Positions 29,569 to 37,494 of a stretch of DNA of 56,311 nucleotides are shown in pieces. The number at the start of each line of letters is the position of its first letter. Positions within the stretch are counted from its first letter, which is position 1. The notes below the pieces were generated by a model. The model had not been told where the DNA came from. It saw only the letters and a program-made list of their open reading frames with translations, and did not search any database. Position numbers and translations under genes: made by a program. The DNA is taken from positions 1 through 56,311 of IMG/VR virus record IMGVR_UViG_3300013763_000001; one strand, written 5' to 3'. The DNA is from a virus.

Positions 29569-29790
29569 TTATTCGCTCGCTTTCTGCGCGCTCAGCGCCG
29601 AATCGTTGGTGGGCGGCGCTGGCGGTGGGACTTCCTCCGCCACGTGCGCGGCAGTCACGACTTCCACGCCGGGCAAGGTCAGCAACGAGGCGACGTGCTC
29701 TTCGCCAACGCTCCGCACTTCACCCGGCTGCCAGGCAGGCAATCCTGGGGTATAGATCGTCTCCGTACCGGTATGGATGAGGTCGGGCAT
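29569..29790 (-). CDS. Small protein before tail tube gene (73 aa)
   Basis: ATG at 29790 with AGGAG upstream. The sequence has GTETIYTPGLPAWQPGEVRS and ends PPPAPPTNDSALSAQKASE. Proteins of this size and strand-helix-proline layout often precede tube genes in siphophages as minor virion or head-tail proteins. The 106 nt upstream (29791-29896) contain only a doubtful TTG frame. Confidence 0.5.
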   Translation of the reverse strand: MPDLIHTGTETIYTPGLPAWQPGEVRSVGEEHVASLLTLPGVEVVTAAHVAEEVPPPAPPTNDSALSAQKASE

Positions 29791-29896
29791 ATCGGATACT
29801 CCTGTCCTGATTGTCTGCTCGTGACCGCAGGCGGAAGTGCGCCGCCTTGACCGCTGGAAGAGAACGAAACAACGGCTGACGACTCGCCCCGGTCGG

Positions 29897-30337
29897 TCAA
29901 AACGAAATTGCCAGGTCGCGGACTTCGACTTCTACCAGCGCTTGCAGCACCGGGAAACCCAGCGTCTCATCGTGAATGGGTGTCCCGACGGTGGTCTTCA
30001 TCGTCAGTCCGGCGTAGAGCCAGACGCCGGTGACTTCTCGATTGGCGCGGATCGTCGTCTTGATCGTTTCCAGCACGACGCGCGCATCGGTCATGATCTG
30101 CTCCAGCGTGCGCGTGGTCGCCTCCCAGCGGTCGAAATAATCCAGGTGGATCATGTGTGTTTCCTGAGAGGAGCGGAACGACAGCAGCGTTTCCATGGTG
30201 TCCGGCGCGGTGATCGTCATGGCCGGGAAGCTGCCCGACGTGAAATCCACGCCATCCTCCACTACGACCGTCGCTAGCGCCGTACCGCTGCTCTGGATCA
30301 ACGTCTGCATCTGGTTCATCACGGTCGTTGCACTCAT
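29897..30337 (-). CDS. Tail terminator/completion protein (146 aa)
   Basis: Begins MSATTVMNQMQTLIQSSGTA. Strands with the helix TLEQIMTDARVVLETIKTTI follow, and the C-terminus is strand-rich (LQALVEVEVRDLAISF), the shape of tail completion (lambda U-like) proteins. Gene order between gp10-like and tube genes supports it. Overlaps the gp10-like gene by ATGA. Confidence 0.65.
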   Translation of the reverse strand: MSATTVMNQMQTLIQSSGTALATVVVEDGVDFTSGSFPAMTITAPDTMETLLSFRSSQETHMIHLDYFDRWEATTRTLEQIMTDARVVLETIKTTIRANREVTGVWLYAGLTMKTTVGTPIHDETLGFPVLQALVEVEVRDLAISF

Positions 30338-30807
30338 GGGACTGCCACCGCCCGGCGCAGTTCGGCCCAGGCGAGCGCGTTCAGCAGCGGCTTGGCGCGT
30401 TCTACCGTGCGCGTGAGGAAGTCGTTGGGCTTCGTGCCGGGGTGATGCACCACCTTGGCAAACACTCTGCCGCCGGCAACGTCGAACGCCAGCGCCCCAC
30501 CGCTCCGCGCCACAATGAGATGCGGCCGCGTGCCGAGCAGGACATACTGTGCATACGGCGCTTCCGTGGTGAATTCCACCGTCACGTGCAGGCCGGTGCC
30601 AGAGAGATGCGCCGTCGTGGTACTGCGCAGGTTGCCGGTTTTGGACGGCTCCTCCGAGCGGAGGATCGGCAAGACCACCGTTTCCGCGCTCTTGCCCAGC
30701 CGCAACGCGCCAATCGTCCGCCAGGCCGCGATGCCGCTGTCGATACCGAGGATGCGGGAGCGCGCAGCGGCAATACTGCCGCCGTCATCGAGCTTGAGGG
30801 TAATCAC
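30334..30807 (-). CDS. HK97 gp10-like head-tail/minor tail protein
   Basis: A 157-aa protein with the gp10 signature: long N-terminal helix, SKTGNLRSTTTAHLSG (TGxLRxS), PYAQYVLLGTRPHLI (YAxYVxxGTxPH) and a terminal ER-helix. It joins head to tail or completes the tail in HK97-type siphophages. Confidence 0.85.
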   Translation of the reverse strand: MITLKLDDGGSIAAARSRILGIDSGIAAWRTIGALRLGKSAETVVLPILRSEEPSKTGNLRSTTTAHLSGTGLHVTVEFTTEAPYAQYVLLGTRPHLIVARSGGALAFDVAGGRVFAKVVHHPGTKPNDFLTRTVERAKPLLNALAWAELRRAVAVP

Positions 30808-31133
30808 TCGGCCATACCCTTCAGCATCGCGCTCTTGTAGGCCATCAGCAGCCCTTGATGCAGTTCGACGTGCTGGACGGTGTAGATCATCGGCTTGGTG
30901 CGCGTCTGTGGCGTGTAGCCGGTGATCTGGTCGAGGTCGCGGAGGTCAACCGTGGCATCCACGATCAGCCGCAGTGTGTCAGCCGCCGCCACACCGCGTA
31001 GCGCGAACTGCTCGGCCAGGTCTTGGATGTACGCCGGCACGCTCGCCTGCACCACGGACTCGGTACTCTGCTTGGTGGTAGCGTTGTATGACGCCCGGTT
31101 GATGCTGATCGTGGCGTTGTGGAACAGCAGCAT
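30804..31133 (-). CDS. Head closure / stopper protein (109 aa)
   Basis: A beta-barrel-like protein: MLLFHNATISINRASYN, then VDATVDLRDLDQITGYTP and MIYTVQHVELHQG. These strands and the position between the connector and gp10-like genes match SPP1 gp16-type head-tail joining proteins. Overlaps gp10 by 4 nt. Confidence 0.65.
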   Translation of the reverse strand: MLLFHNATISINRASYNATTKQSTESVVQASVPAYIQDLAEQFALRGVAAADTLRLIVDATVDLRDLDQITGYTPQTRTKPMIYTVQHVELHQGLLMAYKSAMLKGMAE

Positions 31134-32075
31134 CTAGGCGAACCCCGGCCCGCCGCGCATGAACGGTTCCAGCATGTCGGTAATCTCCGGGGGGATGGCA
31201 AGTGGATGCGGGTTCTGGCGCGTCGGCCAGCGCAGCATCTGCTCACCGAGACGTATTTCGTTGAGTGCGCCGATCTGCGCCTGCTCCCCTGCCATGACCA
31301 GGCAGAGGCTGGCGCACGCTTCCTTGAGCGCATCCGGGTAGGCGTTGCCGAGGTAGCCATACGTATAGCGGATCGCCATCGGCACCCGACGCGGAAACGT
31401 CGTCGTGTAGTTGATGCTCTGAATGAGCAGCGGCGTGTAGTTGATCATGCTGCCTTCGGCGGCGTTGACCACCAGGCCCGCCGCCCACACCGGCAAGCTG
31501 AGCATGCCCGGCGTGAGGATGGTGATAAAGTCGATGGTGTTGACAGCCACACGAGCGCCGGCGCTATGCGCGTAGGTAAACGGTCGCAGCAACGTCAGCG
31601 TTCCGCTGATCGCCGGAGAGGCGTCCGCTACGACACCGGCTGGCGCAATCTCGTTGCCCGGCTCGCCCAGGCTGTCGCCCCATTGCAAAAACTGACCGGG
31701 TAGGAAGTTGGCGATGTTGGTGACGTGGCAGGAGGCGGCGCCGGCGGCTACGCCCGCCGTGATCGTCGTGTCACAGACGATACTGCTGCCGATTCCAGCC
31801 GCCGCCGGCGGCGTTGTCTGGTAGGTTGACAGTTGCGCCAGCGGGTAGCGCAGCAGCCGCAAGATGTTGGTGCCGTTGCCGGTGCGCTCTTCCGTGACAT
31901 TGGTCAGGCTGAACGTTTGCCGGCAGTAGGCGTCGATCTTGCGGCTGGCGCGGGTAATCAAGTCGGTCAGTTGCGCCGTGCTGTACTGCGTGAAGTCCAC
32001 ACCCAGCGCGCCAAACGACCCGATGAACTGCGACGCCATCCCAATGAGATCCCACGGCTGAAGATACGCTGCCAT
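31134..32075 (-). CDS. Head-tail connector with inserted beta domain (313 aa)
   Basis: The N-terminal LTDLITRASRKIDAYCRQTF is the helix typical of gp6/gp15-like connectors. A 100-residue beta insertion (ITAGVAAGAASCHVTNIANF onwards) lies before the C-terminal helix bundle (YPDALKEACASLCLVMAGEQ). Connectors form a ring under the portal. The size, about twice that of a minimal connector, comes from the insert. Confidence 0.75.
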   Translation of the reverse strand: MAAYLQPWDLIGMASQFIGSFGALGVDFTQYSTAQLTDLITRASRKIDAYCRQTFSLTNVTEERTGNGTNILRLLRYPLAQLSTYQTTPPAAAGIGSSIVCDTTITAGVAAGAASCHVTNIANFLPGQFLQWGDSLGEPGNEIAPAGVVADASPAISGTLTLLRPFTYAHSAGARVAVNTIDFITILTPGMLSLPVWAAGLVVNAAEGSMINYTPLLIQSINYTTTFPRRVPMAIRYTYGYLGNAYPDALKEACASLCLVMAGEQAQIGALNEIRLGEQMLRWPTRQNPHPLAIPPEITDMLEPFMRGGPGFA

Positions 32076-32078
32076 CGG

Positions 32079-32432
32079 CTAGGAGTAGGCGACGGTGGCC
32101 TGCCCACCCTGCACGCTCACAGCCGCCCACAGACCGTTGACAAACGGCACGCCCTCGGCCAGCGTCGCCACCCACACGTCAACTGCCTGCGCCGCCGGCA
32201 CTTGCAAGACAATGCGACCGCTGGCAGCGGTCGCATTGTCGTAAAAGGTGAGCACTCCGGCCAGCGCCGTGGTGAGCATCGTGCCGAACAAGCGCCCGAC
32301 GCCCACCTTGACCGCTTGCCCGGTGACGGTGATCGGGTTGGCGGTCGCCGCGAGTGCGTGCGCGCCGGTCAGTGGGTTGCCGATACCGATAGGTATGGTC
32401 TTGTCATCCAGCAGTTGGACTGTCTGGCTCAT
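32079..32432 (-). CDS. Small virion protein, decoration-like (117 aa)
   Basis: Begins MSQTVQLLDDKTIPIGIGNP. The middle is Ala/Gly/Val-rich with strands (ASGRIVLQVPAAQAVDVWVA). It could be a capsid decoration or head completion protein by position between the capsid and connector genes. No distinctive motif. Confidence 0.5.
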   Translation of the reverse strand: MSQTVQLLDDKTIPIGIGNPLTGAHALAATANPITVTGQAVKVGVGRLFGTMLTTALAGVLTFYDNATAASGRIVLQVPAAQAVDVWVATLAEGVPFVNGLWAAVSVQGGQATVAYS

Positions 32433-32433
32433 G

Positions 32434-32913
32434 CTAGACCACCGGCCCGGTCGCCGTGATGCCCACCTCGGCGCAGGCGAGAAGGATCGGCAGGGCCGCG
32501 CCGGTGCCGCTGGTCACGCTCTGTAGCGTGATGATGTCCCCCGGCTGCAATACTACCGGAACCTGGGTAGCGCTAATGGTGAACAACGCCAACTCGGTCT
32601 GTACCGCCAGCGCAGCGCTGGTGGCATAGGTCGTGCCAAGGTTGGCAAGGAAGGCGCCGGCCCGCCACTGGCGAAAGCGCAATGTCTGCAGGTTGGTCGC
32701 CACGGCGGCAATCGCCACAGCGGCGACGATGGACAGGCGAATGACCGTCGCCGATGTCGCCTGACTAGGCACCTTGTAGATCGGCACCTCGTAGGCGGCA
32801 GCAGCGGCGGCGGCGGCGGCGGACTCCTGATAGCACAGCGGCGTGCCGAGGTCCGCCTCAATCTCCCCCAGAGTATCGCTCTGGGCCCGGTCAAACACTC
32901 CGGCAGTTGGCAT
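32434..32913 (-). CDS. Virion protein with poly-alanine tract (159 aa)
   Basis: Starts MPTAGVFDRAQSDTLGEIEA. A run of nine alanines (residues 32-40, encoded by a GCN-repeat at about 32793-32820) is followed by a hydrophobic helix and beta-strands. Possibly a head decoration or fibre-like accessory protein. The alanine run may vary in length by slippage. Confidence 0.5.
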   Translation of the reverse strand: MPTAGVFDRAQSDTLGEIEADLGTPLCYQESAAAAAAAAAYEVPIYKVPSQATSATVIRLSIVAAVAIAAVATNLQTLRFRQWRAGAFLANLGTTYATSAALAVQTELALFTISATQVPVVLQPGDIITLQSVTSGTGAALPILLACAEVGITATGPVV

Positions 32914-32915
32914 GG

Positions 32916-33230
32916 TTACGCTCCATTCTGCCGGTATGGCCGGCGTTGCGGCTTACGCCGCTTCTCTACTGGCAACAGGACATTGGACCGGCGAGTACGT
33001 GACGGCAGCGCATCATCATCGGCATCCGCTGCGACCGGTAGCCGCTTGACGAACACGGCGCGCCCACGCTCGTCGGCGGCGATCCCTTGCAAGAAGGTGA
33101 TCTCGTCGGGGTCGCTCGTCGTGTACTCGCCGGCTGAAAAGATGATGCGATACTCCCGGCCAGTCGCACGGTCGAAGCCATGCGCCATATAGCCGGGGTA
33201 AGGGCTGCCGAAGATAGCCTCGGTCGTCAT
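32916..33230 (-). CDS. Small protein downstream of the capsid gene (104 aa)
   Basis: ATG 33230 gives MTTEAIFGSPYPGYMAHGFD, then YRIIFSAGEYTTSDPDEITFL and a basic C-terminus (RRPYRQNGA). The AGxYTTxDxxExxFL pattern recalls small phage proteins encoded next to the capsid gene, which may help head assembly. In-frame sequence upstream is antisense to the HNH guest. Confidence 0.55.
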   Translation of the reverse strand: MTTEAIFGSPYPGYMAHGFDRATGREYRIIFSAGEYTTSDPDEITFLQGIAADERGRAVFVKRLPVAADADDDALPSRTRRSNVLLPVEKRRKPQRRPYRQNGA

Positions 33231-33251
33231 AATAGCGTAATGTCCATACGC

Positions 33252-33257
33252 TATACT
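33252..33257 (+). promoter_or_regulatory. -10 box of the zinc-ribbon HNH guest
   Basis: TATACT lies 38 nt before the TTG start at 33290, with no clear -35. The leader contains GGAGG 7 nt before the TTG. It lacks the hairpin and TTGGAG of the other guest leaders. Confidence 0.5.
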
Positions 33258-33289
33258 CCTTTCACGAACGTGTGTATGGAGGATGCATC

Positions 33290-33937
33290 TTGGAAGAGAC
33301 AAAGCGCTGTCCCAGTTGCGGGGAGACGAAGCCCCGTACGTTCGAGTTCTTCTATCACAACAGCAGGACTGTCAGCGGTTTTACTGTGTACTGCCGGAAA
33401 TGTACGAACGCGAAGTATGCGCTGATCCGCTATGCCGTGACTGAGCGTAGCAAGGAGAAGGTGCGAGATGGCACCGTCACCGAGAAACGCTGTCCAACCT
33501 GCGGCGAGACGAAGGCGCTAGACGCTTTCTACGGACATCGGGGCAACACCTACGGGAAAACAGCCCTCTGCAAAATATGCCTGGACGCGAAGCAAAAGGC
33601 GCGAGCGATGGCCCGCAAGGAAGCTGGGCTGCCGCACGTTCAGTCCGAGCGTCGGCGCGCCTTCCGCATGCGCGTCCTGTGCCACTACAGCGGCGGCGAG
33701 ACGCCGTTCTGCGCCTGCTGCCACACCACCTACCTGCCCCACCTGACGATGGACCATATCAACGGTGGCGGCGCTGAGGATAGAAAAACCAAGTCGAGTT
33801 CCACACTCTACCAGCGCATCTGCGAAGCAGGGTTCCCTCCTGAGTTCCAAATACTTTGTTGGAGTTGCAATATGGCAAAGTTCCAACTTGGTGCGTGTGG
33901 ATGCCAGGAAGTGAGGGTTACGACTGCCTTGCGCTAG
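33290..33937 (+). CDS. HNH endonuclease 4 with two zinc ribbons (endonuclease VII-like)
   Basis: A 215-aa protein. Two N-terminal ribbons: CPSCGETK with YCRKC, and CPTCGETK with LCKICLDAK. The HNH core is CACCHTTYLPHLTMDHINGG, then ILCWSCNMAK. TTG 33290 was chosen because GGAGG lies 7 nt upstream. GTG 33272 is in frame but has no RBS. Plus-strand guest between the capsid gene and its downstream neighbour. Its stop shares CTAG with the capsid gene stop. Likely a homing or branched-DNA nuclease. Confidence 0.8.
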   Translation: MEETKRCPSCGETKPRTFEFFYHNSRTVSGFTVYCRKCTNAKYALIRYAVTERSKEKVRDGTVTEKRCPTCGETKALDAFYGHRGNTYGKTALCKICLDAKQKARAMARKEAGLPHVQSERRRAFRMRVLCHYSGGETPFCACCHTTYLPHLTMDHINGGGAEDRKTKSSSTLYQRICEAGFPPEFQILCWSCNMAKFQLGACGCQEVRVTTALR

Positions 33938-35004
33938 TAGGCAAGCCCGTAGACGACCCCAAACGCCTTTTGTACCCTTAGCTCAAGGGACATTTCTGAC
34001 GTTATCATCCGCTCGATCTGCGTTTGGACCCTTGCAAGCGGCTCCGTGCCGAGCTTGATGAGCGTCGCGCGCTTCAACAGCTTGGTGTTGAGCAGGACCA
34101 TGACGCCTGCGGGCAGCTTCGGCTCCCAGGCGATGGCGACCTTGCTGAAGCCGGTGTTGTAGTAGCTGGTGTTCGATCCCGCCGTGAGGTCGCCGTTCTG
34201 CGGCGTCATAATCGTCGGGTGCCAGGTGTTGATGACCTCCAACTGACTGGCGTTGACCAGCAGCAGGTCGGGCATGTACGGCGTCAACTGATTGGCCATG
34301 TTCTTGGCCAGGTCGCGCAGCATCTGCTCTACCAGCGCCGTGCCGGTGTAAGGAGCGGCCGCGGCATTGATCAGCTGCCCGCCACCGTAGCCGGTCTGCG
34401 CGCCAAAGCCGGCCAGGACGCCAGCGCCGAGGATCTCCAAGATGCCGTTGAACTGGCTGGTGATGGCCGTACCGCTGGCGGGTGACGGCGAGGCCGGGAC
34501 CGGCGCGTTGGTGTTGTTGGCGCTGTTGCCGTTGACCAGGCACCACTCAATCTCGTTGAGGACTTCTTCCATCTTGAGCGTGGTGTCGAGGTCCAGCGCA
34601 TCCTGGATGTTTCGCTCGAGCTCGCCATCGGCCAGGCGCCAGGAACCGGCGCCGGTGAACAGCGCGGCTTCAGTATCGGTCACGGCGGCGGTCTTGCCGA
34701 AGCGGCCGACGGTATTGCTGATCTGCGTCGGCGCCTGGAAGTCGGCGACCGGCTTGCCGCCTTCGGCATAACCGGCGGTGCTACCGGTCGCAGCAATCAA
34801 GCCTTGCTCGTCCCAGACGTGCGTCTTTGCGCGCATCGGCACTTCGCCGATGGCCGGCACCGGCGCGCCGCCCCGGATGTTCTGCGCCTGGAGCAACGGC
34901 CGGATCGGGCCATCCACGACGCTAATCAGGCCGGAGAGGTCTTGCCGGATATAGTTCGCGGCCTGGACGCTATCCATTGCCTTGCGGACTTCGACCATGG
35001 TCAT
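33934..35004 (-). CDS. Major capsid protein (SU10-type HK97 fold)
   Basis: A 356-aa protein. N-terminal arm followed by VWDEQGLIAATGSTAGYAEG and TQISNTVGRFGKTAAVTDTE, the N-terminal features of the SU10/DUF5309-like capsid family. The P-domain has NMANQLTPYMPDLLLVNASQ and the C-terminus ends VQKAFGVVYGLAY. It follows the scaffold-protease gene as expected. The stop is shared with the convergent HNH guest through CTAG. Confidence 0.85.
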   Translation of the reverse strand: MTMVEVRKAMDSVQAANYIRQDLSGLISVVDGPIRPLLQAQNIRGGAPVPAIGEVPMRAKTHVWDEQGLIAATGSTAGYAEGGKPVADFQAPTQISNTVGRFGKTAAVTDTEAALFTGAGSWRLADGELERNIQDALDLDTTLKMEEVLNEIEWCLVNGNSANNTNAPVPASPSPASGTAITSQFNGILEILGAGVLAGFGAQTGYGGGQLINAAAAPYTGTALVEQMLRDLAKNMANQLTPYMPDLLLVNASQLEVINTWHPTIMTPQNGDLTAGSNTSYYNTGFSKVAIAWEPKLPAGVMVLLNTKLLKRATLIKLGTEPLARVQTQIERMITSEMSLELRVQKAFGVVYGLAY

Positions 35005-35080
35005 GTCACTACCCTACTTTCTTTGACAGGCGGGTCTGCTGACCCAACGTGCAACGGGCCAGCGCCCGCGTGCAAAGGTG

Positions 35081-35782
35081 CTAAACGGTGGCGCTGTTGC
35101 GGTGCGTCAGGTACTTCACGGCGTCGGCAAAGCTCATCTTCGCCGCCTTGGCATTCGCTTCGGCGTCGGTCTCGGTCGCCACGTTGCCGCTTCCCGGAGC
35201 AATCTCGCCGGTGACGTTTGGCGTGCGGCTCACGGCTGCCTGCGCGATGCCGAGGTCGGACAGGGCCTTGCTGATCGGCTTGAGGCCGGCAGCGATACCA
35301 GCCGCCACGCGCTCATCCACGATCTTCGCAAGGTCTTCGGCGCTGATCGTCTTGTTCGCGACGTCCTCTTGCGCCTTGGCCACGGTCTCAGCGGCAGTCG
35401 TCGCCGTCGCTTCCGCCTTGCCGTTGCTGGCGATCAGCAGGTCAATGCGGCTGACCAGTGCGGCGATATTGGTACTGAGTTCCTCGTTCACGGTTGCCTC
35501 CTGTGCCTTGGTGACGGCTGCGCCGCCAGTTGCCGAGTCCTGATGGCCCGGCATATCGTGATAGTGATCACTGCCACCATCGTGCGTGTGCTCGTGCGCG
35601 TGGCTATAGCTGCCACCTTTGCCGTTGCTGTGGCTGTGCATGTGCTGGTGGATGCCATTCATCGCGCCGTGACTGCCGTCATCCGCAACGACTTGCGTCG
35701 CTACCTGCGCCTTCTCGATCGGCAACCCCAGGCCGGCCTTGAGCGACTGCCAGAAGCTGCGTTGCGCCGTATCTTGGTCCAT
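35081..35782 (-). CDS. Nested scaffold protein from internal start
   Basis: An in-frame ATG at 35782 in the protease gene has a perfect AGGAGG 8 nt upstream (35796-35791), which would give a 233-aa protein equal to the C-terminal part of the protease. It contains a His-rich stretch (HQHMHSHSNGKG, then SHAHEHTHDGG), a long helix and a coiled-coil tail. Lambda C/Nu3 and many other phages make scaffold this way. The internal RBS is direct sequence evidence. Confidence 0.75.
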   Translation of the reverse strand: MDQDTAQRSFWQSLKAGLGLPIEKAQVATQVVADDGSHGAMNGIHQHMHSHSNGKGGSYSHAHEHTHDGGSDHYHDMPGHQDSATGGAAVTKAQEATVNEELSTNIAALVSRIDLLIASNGKAEATATTAAETVAKAQEDVANKTISAEDLAKIVDERVAAGIAAGLKPISKALSDLGIAQAAVSRTPNVTGEIAPGSGNVATETDAEANAKAAKMSFADAVKYLTHRNSATV

Positions 35783-36304
35783 AGTCTCATCCTCCTGCGC
35801 CTTGACGATGCTGATAATCGCGCCGTTGTTCACTGGCCGGTAGCCACGGCGTACCAGGGAGATGCCGGTGATGGTGAGCGGCGACAGGATGCGCGGCGGC
35901 GGCTGAGTGAGGTCCTTGTTCGCCATACCGTCGATGCTGAAGCCGACGTACTCGCCATCGGCAGCCGCCTTCGCCACCGCAATGTCGTTTGGCTTGTAAG
36001 CAATGTGCCACTTGCCGCCGCTAATATGCGACTCCACCAGCCGCCCCGGTAGCTCCACCTGTCCGAAGACCGGCTGTGAGCCCGGCTTGGTAAAGCCGTG
36101 CGTATCATAGAACGGTTGTTGTGGCAAGGACAAGAAGGCGTGTGCGGCAAGACGTAGGTCACGCTCCGGCACGACGTCGCCTTCATCGTCCATCACACCG
36201 GCGACACTGGCGACACCTTCGATGATGCCTTCCAGTGCGGAGGCTTTGGCGATCGGGACGTAGCAGCCAACTACCGCCTGGTTTGGCTCAAGCGTTAACT
36301 GCAT
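35081..36304 (-). CDS. Prohead protease-scaffold fusion (XkdF/ClpP-like protease)
   Basis: A 407-aa protein. Residues 1-160 have VAGVMDDEGDVVPERDL, AHAFLSLPQQPFYDTHGF, YVGFSIDGMA and LSPLTITGISLVRRGY, the pattern of XkdF-type or herpes-protease-like prohead proteases (catalytic His in the DTHG region, Ser in GFSIDG). Residues 175-407 are the scaffold with a His-rich segment and coiled coil. The start at 36304 overlaps the upstream gene by 17 nt. It is expected to cut scaffold and capsid arms during maturation. Confidence 0.8.
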   Translation of the reverse strand: MQLTLEPNQAVVGCYVPIAKASALEGIIEGVASVAGVMDDEGDVVPERDLRLAAHAFLSLPQQPFYDTHGFTKPGSQPVFGQVELPGRLVESHISGGKWHIAYKPNDIAVAKAAADGEYVGFSIDGMANKDLTQPPPRILSPLTITGISLVRRGYRPVNNGAIISIVKAQEDETMDQDTAQRSFWQSLKAGLGLPIEKAQVATQVVADDGSHGAMNGIHQHMHSHSNGKGGSYSHAHEHTHDGGSDHYHDMPGHQDSATGGAAVTKAQEATVNEELSTNIAALVSRIDLLIASNGKAEATATTAAETVAKAQEDVANKTISAEDLAKIVDERVAAGIAAGLKPISKALSDLGIAQAAVSRTPNVTGEIAPGSGNVATETDAEANAKAAKMSFADAVKYLTHRNSATV

Positions 36305-36668
36305 CCCATGCCTCCTTGTGCTCGGTGATGGCGTCCGGCTGGTACTGCGCCCGAGCGCCGATGAGGTCACGCCGCCCGCCTTGCTGCTCTTTCGCTCGCT
36401 TGGCAATGATGCGGCACAGTTCGGACAGCCCCTCGTGCCGTGACTCGCCGGTACGCGCCAGGATCACGGCCAGCGCGCGCACGCCCACCGGCACCAGCGC
36501 GCGTGTCCCGGCAATGTCCCAGCACTCGACATAGACCAGGCCGTTGTCAACAGAGAGTCGCGCGGCGGCCAGATCAACCCGATGCGTCAAGGCGCGGATG
36601 AACGGCTCAATGACGAGGCCCGCGTGGCGCATGCGCTGGTCTTCGGAAAGGGATAGCGTGACTTGCAT
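36288..36668 (-). CDS. Small helical protein in the head region (126 aa)
   Basis: ATG 36668 overlaps the upstream stop. The sequence begins MQVTLSLSEDQRMRHAGLVI and contains DLAAARLSVDNGLVYVECWD and LSELCRIIAKRAKEQ. It may help head assembly by position. Not recognised. Confidence 0.5.
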   Translation of the reverse strand: MQVTLSLSEDQRMRHAGLVIEPFIRALTHRVDLAAARLSVDNGLVYVECWDIAGTRALVPVGVRALAVILARTGESRHEGLSELCRIIAKRAKEQQGGRRDLIGARAQYQPDAITEHKEAWDAVNA

Positions 36669-37294
36669 CACTCTCCCCTCCAGGGAGCCGCTATCTTGGT
36701 CGTGTGCAAGCCCCAGCGATCGTGGCAATTTGGATGGGGTATATCCCCCACCAAGCTATCGTTGATGTCGTAGGGGTTGCCGCTGGCGATTGACTGGCAC
36801 AGTTTGCAGGCCAAACTACCGCCAAATACGGCCGTGCCGCTCGCCTGGCTCTGTGCGATGAACTCGCGTTGCGCCGCGCCGGCTCCATGCGCCACCTCGG
36901 TCAGCGCCAACTGCGGCACCTTCCAGGCGTCGCGCTCCACCGACCACTGCGCGATTTCTTCCGGCGTTGCGCCGCCGTCTTTGCTGTCGAGAAACTCCAG
37001 CAGGTCATGCTCCCAGGTGGTGCCTACCTGCATCGCCACCCGTTCGGCGTGCTGGCGAATATCGGCCACGACCGCCGGGTTGCTGATCCGCACATAGCCA
37101 GGATCAATGCCGGCGGTCGCCAGTTCGTACATCACGGCCTGCTGGTACGTTTGCAGGCCAGTCTGAAAGAGGATATCGGCCAGGCTGTTGCCACCCGTGG
37201 CGCTTTCCTCAGCGTTGAGCCGCGCTATCGCCTGCCGTACCTGGACGCGGAAACGACCAGACGGGAGCGTGGCGAGCGCGGCGGCGGTGGGCAT
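36668..37294 (-). CDS. MuF-like minor head protein (208 aa)
   Basis: A helical N-terminal two-thirds and a C-terminal module ACKLCQSIASGNPYDI with GDIPHPNCHDRWG. The CxxC followed by PHPNCxDRW is the hallmark of the SPP1 gp7/MuF domain, a virion protein attached to the portal. Gene order (portal, then MuF, then protease) agrees. Confidence 0.8.
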   Translation of the reverse strand: MPTAAALATLPSGRFRVQVRQAIARLNAEESATGGNSLADILFQTGLQTYQQAVMYELATAGIDPGYVRISNPAVVADIRQHAERVAMQVGTTWEHDLLEFLDSKDGGATPEEIAQWSVERDAWKVPQLALTEVAHGAGAAQREFIAQSQASGTAVFGGSLACKLCQSIASGNPYDINDSLVGDIPHPNCHDRWGLHTTKIAAPWRGE

Positions 37295-37305
37295 TTACCG
37301 CACTC

Positions 37306-37491
37306 CTACCGGATTTCCAAAGGTGTGTGAATTTCGGTGATAATCCGCCTGGTTGCCCGGTTGACAGTATTTACGTACTGCTCAACGGCACAGAGGCGGC
37401 AAGGCAGGTTCTTACGTACCGCCGTGTAGACCGTGCCGCACTCGGGGCAGGCGTAGAGGTCTGCCCCAGCGGCGATGCGAATCAGGTCCAT
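37306..37491 (-). CDS. Small zinc-ribbon protein (61 aa)
   Basis: Begins MDLIRIAAGADLYACPECGT. CPEC with CRLC form one zinc ribbon, followed by a basic helix (NTVNRATRRIITEI). It may fold onto a head protein. Located between the MuF-like gene and another zinc-binding protein. Confidence 0.6.
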   Translation of the reverse strand: MDLIRIAAGADLYACPECGTVYTAVRKNLPCRLCAVEQYVNTVNRATRRIITEIHTPLEIR

Positions 37492-37494
37492 CGC

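Noticed and set aside
29679-29900. TTG-start frame between tail terminator and small tail gene
   Set aside because: It overlaps the well-supported gene at 29569-29790 in another frame and has no motif. The TTG is coupled to the upstream stop, but that alone is too weak.
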